This document shows, one piece after another, positions 56,814 through 64,000 of a stretch of 64,000 nucleotides of DNA. A program made the position numbers and the translations under genes. The notes beneath the pieces are model-generated. The model was not told where the DNA came from. It saw nothing but the letters and a program-made list of their open reading frames with translations, and made no database searches. The first letter of the stretch is position 1; each line of letters opens with the position of its first letter. Source of the stretch: CAZTVF01 sp964616985 (lineage in GTDB: Bacteria > Planctomycetota > Phycisphaerae > SM23-33); NCBI GenBank assembly GCA_964616985.1, contig CAZTVF010000011.1:1-64000 (forward strand), written 5' to 3'.

Positions 56814-58085
56814 ATGAATAATCCATTAACCCAGAACATCCGGCCGGATGGCACGCCGATGAGCCTGAAGGAATACCAGGCCGCGGGCGGTTACCAGGCT
56901 GTGCGCAAGGCGCTGCTGATGTCGCCGCAGGACCTGCAGGCGATGGTGACGCAGTCCAACCTGCGCGGGCGCGGGGGGGCGGGCTTCCCCACGGGCAAGA
57001 AGTGGGGTTTCCTGCCGATGGGCGAACGGGCGAGGCGGCCCAAGTACCTCTGCGTTAACGCCGACGAGATGGAGCCGGGCACGATGAAGGACCGGCTCCT
57101 GCTGGAGGGCGACCCCCACGAGATGATCGAGGGCGCCCTCGTCTCGGCCATCGCACTGGAGGCCGACGTCGTCTACATCTTCATCCGCGGCGAGTACCGC
57201 CTCTCGATTGAGCGCATGAACACCGCCATCGCCGAGGCCTACGACGCCCGCATCCTGGGCCCCAACCTCCTGGGTTCGCCCCTCTCGGTGGAGATGCACG
57301 TGCACAGCTCGGCCGGGCGGTACATGTGCGGCGAGGAGACGGGGCTCTTGAACGCGCTGGAAGGCAAACGCGCCACGCCGCGATCCAAGCCCCCCTACCC
57401 GCAGATCTGCGGCCTGTGGGGCATGCCCACCGTCGTCAACAACGTCGAGACGCTCTGCTGCGTGCATCACATCGTCAACCGCGGCGTGGAGTGGTTCAAG
57501 AAGCTCAGCCGCTGCGACGAGGGAGGCACGAAGCTCTACGGCGTCAGCGGCCGCGTGAAGAACCCCGGCGTGTGGGAACTGCCCATGGGCACGCCCATCC
57601 GCGAGATCATCGAGGGCCGCGCGGGCGGGATGCAGGCGGGCTACACGCTTCGCGGCTGGATTCCCGGCGGCGCGTCGACGCCGTTCATGTCGGCCGCACA
57701 GATCGACGTGCCGATGAGCTTTTCCGGCATGGAGCAGGCGGGCGGCCGCCTGGGCACTGGCACGATGATCGTGCTGGATGACAAGACCTGCCCGGTGGGC
57801 ATGCTGCTGAGCATGGAGACGTTCTTCGCCCGCGAATCGTGCGGCTGGTGCACGCCCTGCCGCGAGGGCCTGCCCTGGGTGGTCAAGGCCCTGACCGCTT
57901 TGGAGAACGGCCAGGGGACGAAGGAAGACATCGACGTGCTGGACGACCACGTCCGCTGGCTGACCCCCGGAAACACCTTCTGCGCCCTGGCCCCCGGGGC
58001 CATGGACCCGCTGGGGGGCGCCCTGAAGCACTTCCGCGACGACTTCGAGCAGCACGTGCGCCAGCATCGCTGCCCGTGGAGATAG
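56814..58085 (+). CDS. nuoF: NADH-quinone oxidoreductase subunit F
   Basis: 423 residues; binds FMN, NADH and cluster N3. LRGRGGAGFPTGKKW is the NADH/FMN motif, VNADEMEPGTMKDR the FMN-binding region and ESCGWCTPCREG with a later CALA supply the 4Fe-4S cysteines (SCGWCTPC). Length is normal. There is little ribosome-site signal in front of the ATG after the repeats. The stop is two bases before the nuoG start. Confidence 0.95.
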   Translation: MNNPLTQNIRPDGTPMSLKEYQAAGGYQAVRKALLMSPQDLQAMVTQSNLRGRGGAGFPTGKKWGFLPMGERARRPKYLCVNADEMEPGTMKDRLLLEGDPHEMIEGALVSAIALEADVVYIFIRGEYRLSIERMNTAIAEAYDARILGPNLLGSPLSVEMHVHSSAGRYMCGEETGLLNALEGKRATPRSKPPYPQICGLWGMPTVVNNVETLCCVHHIVNRGVEWFKKLSRCDEGGTKLYGVSGRVKNPGVWELPMGTPIREIIEGRAGGMQAGYTLRGWIPGGASTPFMSAAQIDVPMSFSGMEQAGGRLGTGTMIVLDDKTCPVGMLLSMETFFARESCGWCTPCREGLPWVVKALTALENGQGTKEDIDVLDDHVRWLTPGNTFCALAPGAMDPLGGALKHFRDDFEQHVRQHRCPWR

Positions 58086-58087
58086 CC

Positions 58088-60748
58088 GTGCCGACCTTAT
58101 ATATAGACAACAAGCCATACACCGTCGAAGGCGAAGGCCGCAACCTCCTGGAGGTGTGCCTGACGCTCGGCTTCGACGTGCCCTATTTCTGCTGGCACCC
58201 GGCCATGCACTCCGTCGGGGCCTGCCGCCAGTGCGCGGTCAAGCTGTTCAAGGACGAGAAGGACACCCGCGGCCGTATCATCATGTCGTGCATGACCCCC
58301 GTCACCGACGGCATGCGGATCTCCATCGACGACGTCGAGGCGGTCGCATTCCGCCGCAAGGTTATCGAGTGGCTGATGGCGAACCACCCGCACGATTGCC
58401 CCGTGTGCGATGAGGGCGGCGAATGCCACCTGCAGGACATGACCGTCATGACCGGCCACGTCTATCGCAAGGAGCGTTTCCCCAAGCGAACACACCGCAA
58501 CCAGGACCTGGGCCCCTTCGTCACGCACGAGATGAACCGCTGCATCCAGTGCTACCGCTGCGTGCGGTTCTATCGCGACGCCGCCGGCGGGCGCGACCTG
58601 GAGGTGTTCGGCTGGCACGACAACGTCTACTTCGGCCGCGCGTGCGATGGCACGCTCGAGAGCGAGTTCACGGGCAACCTCGTCGAGGTGTGCCCCACGG
58701 GCGTTTTCACCGACAAGACGCTGGCGAAACACTACACCCGCAAGTGGGACCTGCAGACGGCGCCCTCGGTGTGCGTGCACTGCGGGCTGGGCTGCAACAC
58801 GATTCCCGGCGAGCGTTACGGCCTGCTGCGGCGAGTGTACTCCCGCTACAACAGCCAGGTGAACGGCTACTTCCTCTGCGACCGCGGGCGGTACGGGTAT
58901 GAGTTCGTCAACAGCCCGCGCCGCATCCGCCAGGCCTCGCAGACGCTGGCGTCGGTGGCGCACATCCTGACGACAGGCAAGGTCATCGGCATCGGCTCGC
59001 CCCGGGCCTCGCTGGAGTCCAACTTCGCCCTGCAGTCGCTGGTGGGCCGGGAGAACTTCTACCACGGCATGCCGGCCGCCCAGCTGGCCCTGGTGCGCAA
59101 GATGATCGGCATCCTCCGCGCGGGTCTCTCGGCCGCTGCCTCGCAGCACGACGTGAGCAAGGCCCAAGCCGTGCTGATCCTGGGCGAGAACGTGCCCGAC
59201 GCCGCGCCGATGCTCTCGCTCGCCCTGCGGCAGTCGATCCTGCAGGCGCCCATCGAGCAGGTGAAGAAGGACCACATCTTCGACTGGGACGACGCCGCCG
59301 TCCGCGAGGCCGTGCAGCGGCAGAAAGGCCCGCTGTTCATCCTGACGCCCGATGTGACGCGGATGGATGACCTGGCCACCGCGACGCGACGCGCGGCCCC
59401 CGACGAGATCGCCCGCATCGCGATGGCGGTGGCGCACGAGCTGGACCCGCAGGCCCCCGACGCCGACGGCCTGGCCGACGACGCACGGGCGCTGGCCCGG
59501 CAGATCGCGCAGGCCCTGGCCGGCCACAAGAACCCCGTCATCCTCACCGGCCCCTCGTGCGGCAGCGAGGCGATGATCGAGGCGGCGGCCAACATCGCCT
59601 GGTCGCTGCACCAGACGGGCATCGCGGGCAAGCTGTGCTTCACGGCCCCCGCCTGCAACAGCATGGGGGCAGCGATGCTCGAGGGCGAGGGCGTCGAAGA
59701 GGCCCTGGCGGCTGTGCGAAGCGGCGAGGCGGCGACGGTCGTCGTGCTGGAGAACGACCTCTACCGCTGCCTGCTCAGGGAGGCCGCCGACGAACTCTTC
59801 ACCCGCGCCAACAACGTCATCGTGCTGGACCACATCGAGACGCCCACCACGCAGCGGGCAACGGCTGTGCTGCCCGCGGCGACCTTCGCCGAGCGCACCG
59901 GCACGCGGGTGAACCACGAGGCCCGCGCCGAGCGGGTCTGCCAGGTCTGGGTGCCGGCCGGCGAGGTGCAGGCGAGTTGGCGATGGCTGGGCGAATTGGC
60001 CGCCGCCGTGGACCGGCCGGGATGGAAGCAGCTCGACGCGCTCCTGCACGCGATGGCCGCGGCCGTCCCCGCGCTGGCGGCAGTGCCGTCGGTGGCGCCC
60101 AACGCGGGCTTCCGCCAGGTCGATCAGAAGATCCCGCGGCAGAGCTTCCGCTTCACCGGCAGGACGTCCAACACGGCCAACGTGGACGTGCACGAGCCCA
60201 AGCCGCCCGAGGACCCCGACACGCCCCTGGCGTATTCGATGGAAGGCTTCCGCGGCCAGCCCACGGCAAGCCTCGTGCCGCGGTTCTGGGCGCCGGGGTG
60301 GAATTCGGTGCAGTCGGTGAACAAGTTCCAGGCCGAGATCAACGGCCCCCTGGCCGGGGGCGACCCCGGCACGCGGCTCATCGAGCCCGCCGCCTGTGAG
60401 GCGGCGGAATACTTCGCGCCGCCCGCGGCCCCGCGGCCGCAGGAGGGGCTGCTGCTGGTGCTGGAGGCGCAGCACGTCTTCGGTTCCGACGAGATGAGCA
60501 TGCACTCCCCGGGCATCGTGGAGCGTTCGCCGCAGCCTTACCTGCTTGTGGGCGCCGCCGACGCCGCGCGGCTGCATCTCGCCGCCGGCCAGCAGGCGTC
60601 GCTCAAGATCGGCCACACGTCCTGGCCGCTGGTCGTGCGTATCTCGCCCGCCTTGCCCGCGGGCGTTGTCGCAGCGCCGATCCTGCCGGGCCTCAGCGGC
60701 CTGGTGCTGCCCGGGTGGGGCGCCGTCACCGCCGGAGGCGCGTCATGA
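58088..60748 (+). CDS. nuoG: NADH-quinone oxidoreductase subunit G
   Basis: 886 residues, largest peripheral subunit. The N-terminal ferredoxin region has FCWHPAMHSVGACRQC (N1b), HDCPVCDEGGEC with the N5-type His/Cys group and MNRCIQCYRCVRF plus EVCPTG (N4). CVHCGLGCN begins the molybdopterin-like domain, a possible N7 site. The C-terminal part is long and variable, ending in a beta-barrel-like GLSGLVLPGW. The GTG start two bases after nuoF has GGAGA just before it. It overlaps nuoH by four bases. Confidence 0.94.
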   Translation: MPTLYIDNKPYTVEGEGRNLLEVCLTLGFDVPYFCWHPAMHSVGACRQCAVKLFKDEKDTRGRIIMSCMTPVTDGMRISIDDVEAVAFRRKVIEWLMANHPHDCPVCDEGGECHLQDMTVMTGHVYRKERFPKRTHRNQDLGPFVTHEMNRCIQCYRCVRFYRDAAGGRDLEVFGWHDNVYFGRACDGTLESEFTGNLVEVCPTGVFTDKTLAKHYTRKWDLQTAPSVCVHCGLGCNTIPGERYGLLRRVYSRYNSQVNGYFLCDRGRYGYEFVNSPRRIRQASQTLASVAHILTTGKVIGIGSPRASLESNFALQSLVGRENFYHGMPAAQLALVRKMIGILRAGLSAAASQHDVSKAQAVLILGENVPDAAPMLSLALRQSILQAPIEQVKKDHIFDWDDAAVREAVQRQKGPLFILTPDVTRMDDLATATRRAAPDEIARIAMAVAHELDPQAPDADGLADDARALARQIAQALAGHKNPVILTGPSCGSEAMIEAAANIAWSLHQTGIAGKLCFTAPACNSMGAAMLEGEGVEEALAAVRSGEAATVVVLENDLYRCLLREAADELFTRANNVIVLDHIETPTTQRATAVLPAATFAERTGTRVNHEARAERVCQVWVPAGEVQASWRWLGELAAAVDRPGWKQLDALLHAMAAAVPALAAVPSVAPNAGFRQVDQKIPRQSFRFTGRTSNTANVDVHEPKPPEDPDTPLAYSMEGFRGQPTASLVPRFWAPGWNSVQSVNKFQAEINGPLAGGDPGTRLIEPAACEAAEYFAPPAAPRPQEGLLLVLEAQHVFGSDEMSMHSPGIVERSPQPYLLVGAADAARLHLAAGQQASLKIGHTSWPLVVRISPALPAGVVAAPILPGLSGLVLPGWGAVTAGGAS

Positions 60749-61722
60749 GCGAACCCATCCGCAGCCTGATGATCATCGTGGGCCTGCTGCTGTCGCTGTT
60801 CACGATCGCCTCGGGGCTGATCTGGCTGGAGCGGCGGCTGCTGGCGTTGTGGCAGGACCGCTACGGGCCCAACCGCGTGGGGCCCTTCGGCCTGTTCCAG
60901 GTCGTCGCCGACGTCATCAAGCTGTTCACCAAGGACGACTGGGTGCCCCCCTTCGCCGACAGGGCCGTGTTCGTGGCGGCCCCGGCGGTGCTCCTGCTGG
61001 CGACGATGATCTCCTTCGCCGTCATCCCCTGCGCCCCCGGCGTGCTGGTGGCGGATATGAACATCGGCCTGCTGTTCTTCCTGGCCATGTCGTCCATGTC
61101 CGTGTACAGCGTGGCCCTGGGCGGGTGGTCGTCGAACAACAAGTACGCCCTGCTGGGCTCGCTGCGAGCGGTCGGCCAGATGCTCAGCTACGAGGTCTTC
61201 ATGGGCATGTCGCTGATGGGCGTGGTGGCCCAGGCGCGGTCGTTCAGCCTGCACGACATCGTCGAGGCACAGACGGGGCTGTGGTTCATCGTGCCGCAGT
61301 TCTTCGGCTTCGTGATCTTCTTCATCGCCGGCCTGGCCGAGACCCGCCGCCTGCCGTTCGATCTGCCGGAGGCGGAGAACGAACTGGTCGCCGGGTTCCA
61401 CACCGAGTACTCGGGCATGAAGTTCGCCATATTCTTCCTGGGCGAGTACGTGGGCATCACGCTGATCTCGGCCTTGATCGTGACGCTGTTCTTCGGCGGC
61501 TGGCAGGGGCCATTCCTGCCGCCCCTGGTGTGGTTCTTCCTGAAGGTGTCGGGCTTCCTGTGCTTCTTCATCCTGCTGCGGGGCTCGCTGCCGCGACTGC
61601 GCTACGACCAGTTGATGGCCCTGGGCTGGAAGCTCATGCTGCCCCTGGCCCTGGCCAACCTGCTGATCACCGGCGCGGTGATCCTCTGGCAGCAAGGCCC
61701 CCTGGAGGTGCCGGCGCCTTGA
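60745..61722 (+). CDS. nuoH: NADH-quinone oxidoreductase subunit H
   Basis: 325 residues, eight helices; forms part of the quinone tunnel. WLERRLLALWQDRYGPNRVG (quoted in part: ERRLLALWQDRYGPNR), AETRRLPFDLPEAENELVAG (AETRRLPFD, EAENELV) and YSGMKFAIFFLGEY are the classic loop motifs. The ATG overlaps nuoG. Its TGA overlaps a TTG that starts the NhaA-like gene. Confidence 0.95.
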   Translation: MSEPIRSLMIIVGLLLSLFTIASGLIWLERRLLALWQDRYGPNRVGPFGLFQVVADVIKLFTKDDWVPPFADRAVFVAAPAVLLLATMISFAVIPCAPGVLVADMNIGLLFFLAMSSMSVYSVALGGWSSNNKYALLGSLRAVGQMLSYEVFMGMSLMGVVAQARSFSLHDIVEAQTGLWFIVPQFFGFVIFFIAGLAETRRLPFDLPEAENELVAGFHTEYSGMKFAIFFLGEYVGITLISALIVTLFFGGWQGPFLPPLVWFFLKVSGFLCFFILLRGSLPRLRYDQLMALGWKLMLPLALANLLITGAVILWQQGPLEVPAP

Positions 61723-62912
61723 AGCGAGTGATGAACATCATCTTCGGCAACTCGCTGCTGCTGATCCTCGGCGCGGCCGCGGGCTTGGCATGGGCCAACC
61801 TCGACGAAGGCAGCTACCGCGCGATGGTGCACCACCAGGTGACGCTGGGAGGACATTCCATCGGCCTGCTGTTCATCGTCAACGAGGTGCTGATGGCCTT
61901 CTTCTTCGCCTTGGCTGGAAAGGAAATCTGGGAGGCGATGCTGCCCGGCGGGCCTTTCCACAATCCTCGTCGGGCCCTGTCCCCGCTGGTGGCCACGCTG
62001 GGCGGCATGGCCGGGCCGGCGATCCTGTACCTGGCCGGCGCGGCGATGTTCGGTTCATCGGGCGACCTTCATCGCGGCTGGGCCATCCCGTGCGCGACCG
62101 ACATCGCCTTCAGCTATCTCGTCGCCCGCCTGCTTTTCGGGCCCCATCACCCGGCGATCCCCTTCCTGCTGCTGCTGGCCATCGGCGACGACTTCGCCGG
62201 CCTGCTGGTGCTGGCGATCTTCTACGCCGAGTCGAGTGTCACGCTGACCTGGATGCTGCTGGCCGTGGCGGGCCTGGCACTGGGCCTGCTGATGCGCCGC
62301 TACGGCGTGCACCGCTGGTGGTGGTACATCCTGGGCCCCGGCACGCTGTGCTGGCTGGGCTTCGATCTTTCGGGCCTGCGGCCGGCGCTGGGACTGCTGC
62401 CCATCATCCCGCTGCTGCCCCACTCGCAGATCCACACGCCCGAATCGAAGGACCTCACGCCCGACCAGAAGCAGACGCTGCACCTGTTCGAGGAGCACCT
62501 GGAGAGACCCGTCGAGGTGCTGCTGATGTTCTTTGGCCTGTTCAACGCGGGCGTGCCGCTTTCGCAACCGGGGACGGTGACGTGGCTGGTGCTGGCAGCG
62601 CTGCTGGTGGGCAAGCCCCTGGGAATATTCGGCTGCACGATGATTGTCGCGTGGGTCTTCAAGATCGCCCTGCCGCACGGCGTGACGCCCAGGCACCTGC
62701 TGGTAATCGGCATGCTGGCCGGGATCGGCTTTACCGTGTCGCTGTTCGTGGCGACGGTGGCGTTTGATGAGGGCCCGCTGCAGGACGCCGCCAAGCTGGG
62801 AACGCTGGCGTCGCTGGTGGCGGCGGGGCCGGCGTGGCTCGTGTCGCGGCTGATGGGCCTGCGCCGCGTGATGAAACCGGCTGCCGCCGCCCACAAGGAG
62901 CCGCCATGCTGA
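61719..62912 (+). CDS. nhaA: NhaA-type Na+/H+ antiporter embedded in the nuo operon
   Basis: 397 residues, about twelve helices. Transport residues of NhaA are conserved: the Asp in ATDIAFSYLVA (E. coli Asp133), the double Asp in LAIGDDFAGLL (Asp163/164) and the lysine in LLVGKPLGIFG (Lys300). The TTG start shares a TTGA overlap with nuoH and has GGAGGT nine bases upstream; an ATG at 61731 is the alternative but lacks a site. It overlaps nuoI by seven bases. Inference: expressed with complex I, coupling proton and sodium circuits. Confidence 0.92.
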   Translation: MKRVMNIIFGNSLLLILGAAAGLAWANLDEGSYRAMVHHQVTLGGHSIGLLFIVNEVLMAFFFALAGKEIWEAMLPGGPFHNPRRALSPLVATLGGMAGPAILYLAGAAMFGSSGDLHRGWAIPCATDIAFSYLVARLLFGPHHPAIPFLLLLAIGDDFAGLLVLAIFYAESSVTLTWMLLAVAGLALGLLMRRYGVHRWWWYILGPGTLCWLGFDLSGLRPALGLLPIIPLLPHSQIHTPESKDLTPDQKQTLHLFEEHLERPVEVLLMFFGLFNAGVPLSQPGTVTWLVLAALLVGKPLGIFGCTMIVAWVFKIALPHGVTPRHLLVIGMLAGIGFTVSLFVATVAFDEGPLQDAAKLGTLASLVAAGPAWLVSRLMGLRRVMKPAAAAHKEPPC

Positions 62913-63421
62913 GCATACTGCGGGCCATCTGGCAGATCTTTCTGCACACCTTCCGCCGGCGGGCGACGGTGCAGTACCCCGACCAGAAGCGGATGCTCTC
63001 AGCCCGCTGGCGCGGGCGGATCATCCTCTCGCGCGACCCCGACGGCGAGGAACGCTGCGTCGCGTGCTACCTCTGCGCGGTCGCCTGCCCGGTGCACTGC
63101 ATCTCGCTGCAGGCCACGCAGGACGAGCATGGCCGCCGGTACCCGGAGTTCTTCCGCATCAACTTCTCGCGGTGCATCTTCTGCGGCTTCTGCGAAGAGG
63201 CCTGCCCGACGTATGCCATCCAACTCACGCCCGACCCGGAGATGTGCGAGTACAAGCGCCCCGGGATGGTCTATGAGAAGGAGGACCTGCTCATCGAGGG
63301 CACGGGCAAGTATCATGACTACAACTTCTACCGCGTCGCCGGCGTGAGCATCAAAGACAAAGACAAGGGCGAGAGTCAGAACGAAGCCCCGCCGATCGAT
63401 GTGCGGGAGTTGATGCCGTAG
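62906..63421 (+). CDS. nuoI: NADH-quinone oxidoreductase subunit I
   Basis: 171 residues, two 4Fe-4S clusters (N6a, N6b): CVACYLCAVACPVHCI and CIFCGFCEEACPTYAI. The N-terminal amphipathic helix (ILRAIWQIFLHTFRR) lies on the membrane. AAGGAG precedes the ATG, which lies inside the end of the antiporter gene. The C-terminal 25 residues are charged and variable. A repeat-filled 97-base gap follows. Confidence 0.95.
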   Translation: MLSILRAIWQIFLHTFRRRATVQYPDQKRMLSARWRGRIILSRDPDGEERCVACYLCAVACPVHCISLQATQDEHGRRYPEFFRINFSRCIFCGFCEEACPTYAIQLTPDPEMCEYKRPGMVYEKEDLLIEGTGKYHDYNFYRVAGVSIKDKDKGESQNEAPPIDVRELMP

Positions 63422-63505
63422 AGGAAGGCAATTGGCAATAGGCAATTGGCAATAGGCGGAAGAGAAGAAGAAGGCAATAGGCAATGGGCAATTGCCTTTC
63501 TTCCG
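63422..63505. repeat. GGCAATTGGCAATAGGC tandem repeats between nuoI and nuoJ
   Basis: Units of GGCAATTGGCAATAGG with a GGAAGAGAAGAAG interruption, the same family as 56556-56622. It ends in GGGCAATTGCC, a small palindrome. Confidence 0.75.
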
Positions 63506-63518
63506 ACTTGGTGATGCG

Positions 63519-64000
63519 ATGAATACGATCTTCTACATCTCGGCTGCGGTGGCGGTGCTGAGCACGCTGATGGTGATCACGCGGGCCAATGCCGTGCATG
63601 CGCTGCTGTACCTGATCACGTCGCTGCTGTCGGTGGCGGTGATCTTCTACGTGCTGGGGGCGCCGTTCGTGGCCGCCCTGGAAGTCATCATCTACGCCGG
63701 GGCCATCATGGTGTTGTTCGTGTTCGTGATCATGATGCTGAACCTTTCCAAAGAGGCCGCCCGGCGCGAGCGGGCCTGGCTGAGCGGGCCGATGTGGGTG
63801 GGCCCCAGTCTGCTGGCGGCGGTGCTGCTGGTCGAGGTGATCTACATCCTCACCCGCCCCGCGGTCTCCGTTGCCGCAGCCGCGGCCATGGTAACGCCCA
63901 AGGAAGTCGGTCTCTCGCTCTTCGGCCCCTACGTCCTCGGCGTCGAACTCGCCTCCATGCTGCTGCTGGCAGGCCTGGTCGGGGCGTACCATCTGGGAAG
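63519..64000 (+). CDS. nuoJ: NADH-quinone oxidoreductase subunit J (partial, runs off the window)
   Basis: The first 160 codons are present; the 3' end is cut by the window edge. The translation starts MNTIFYISAAVAVLST and includes ALLYLITSLLSVAVIFYVLG and the family block YAGAIMVLFVFVIMMLNL, the transmembrane pi-bulge region of NuoJ. GGTGATGCG lies before the ATG. nuoK and the remaining subunits are expected downstream. Confidence 0.93.
   Translation, partial: MNTIFYISAAVAVLSTLMVITRANAVHALLYLITSLLSVAVIFYVLGAPFVAALEVIIYAGAIMVLFVFVIMMLNLSKEAARRERAWLSGPMWVGPSLLAAVLLVEVIYILTRPAVSVAAAAAMVTPKEVGLSLFGPYVLGVELASMLLLAGLVGAYHLG

Noticed and set aside
58097..60616. Long minus-strand open frame opposite nuoG
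   Set aside because: Same cause: antisense of a high-GC gene with clear family motifs; no ribosome site or domain.

Overview
The window is about 64 kb of GC-rich DNA. It is almost entirely chromosomal-type housekeeping and respiratory genes, broken up by an unusually dense set of short palindromic intergenic repeats. No rRNA, tRNA, CRISPR array, phage or plasmid module was recognised. The gene content fits a Gram-negative, respiring member of the Planctomycetota, perhaps Phycisphaerae-like. The reasons are KdsA (Kdo, outer membrane), alternative complex III with a cbb3 oxidase, a fused NuoCD, a MenA-type prenyltransferase, a TPR protein carrying RNA polymerase alpha C-terminal domains, and uncharacterised secreted families. 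The taxonomy is inference from gene content only. Layout, 0-12 kb: alpha/beta hydrolase, PMT-type glycosyltransferase, two tandem secreted propeller-like paralogues, xseB, a REP-associated tyrosine transposase (RAYT) flanked by its palindromes, a fused SUMT/uroporphyrinogen-III synthase overlapping queC, divergent queF-apbE-membrane protein, and a third secreted paralogue. 12-25 kb: class II aldolase, a 172-bp inverted-repeat element, a sugar-related trio (TIM-barrel protein, Gfo/Idh/MocA oxidoreductase, GH36-like enzyme), an Mla-type ABC ATPase, a SpoIID protein, the TPR/tandem alpha-CTD protein, and a lipid kinase overlapping kdsA. 24.4-25.1 kb: a second, different Y1 transposase bounded by 47-bp inverted repeats. 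25-32 kb: a lipoprotein, a TauE/SafE membrane protein overlapping a FixI/CcoI-like copper P-type ATPase whose nucleotide-binding domain carries in-frame repeat DNA, a CrtI-like oxidoreductase, and two unknown membrane proteins. 32-43 kb, minus strand: one long respiratory cluster, actB, actCD (fused), actF, actA, ccoN, ccoO (with an extra cytochrome c domain), ccoS, two small membrane proteins and an ActE-like cytochrome c. 43-52 kb: an NmrA-like protein, tal-gnd-zwf (pentose phosphate pathway), polyprenyl synthase and MenA-type prenyltransferase, a glucose-1-dehydrogenase-like MDR enzyme and a pseudopilin-like protein. 53-64 kb: complex I, nuoA-B-CD-E-F-G-H-[nhaA-like]-I-J, with nuoJ cut by the window edge. 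Together the respiratory genes describe a chain from NADH through complex I and a quinone (polyprenyl synthase plus MenA-type enzyme) to alternative complex III and a cbb3 oxidase. The FixI-like ATPase and CcoS are likely oxidase maturation factors. NADPH could come from Zwf and Gnd. The most distinctive signals are: (i) at least seven dispersed palindromic repeat families, two paired with their own Y1/RAYT transposases; (ii) repeat DNA translated inside the copper ATPase; (iii) an NhaA antiporter embedded between nuoH and nuoI; (iv) the ACIII-cbb3 operon with ActCD and CcoO-cytochrome fusions; (v) a soluble TPR protein with two RpoA-type C-terminal domains.
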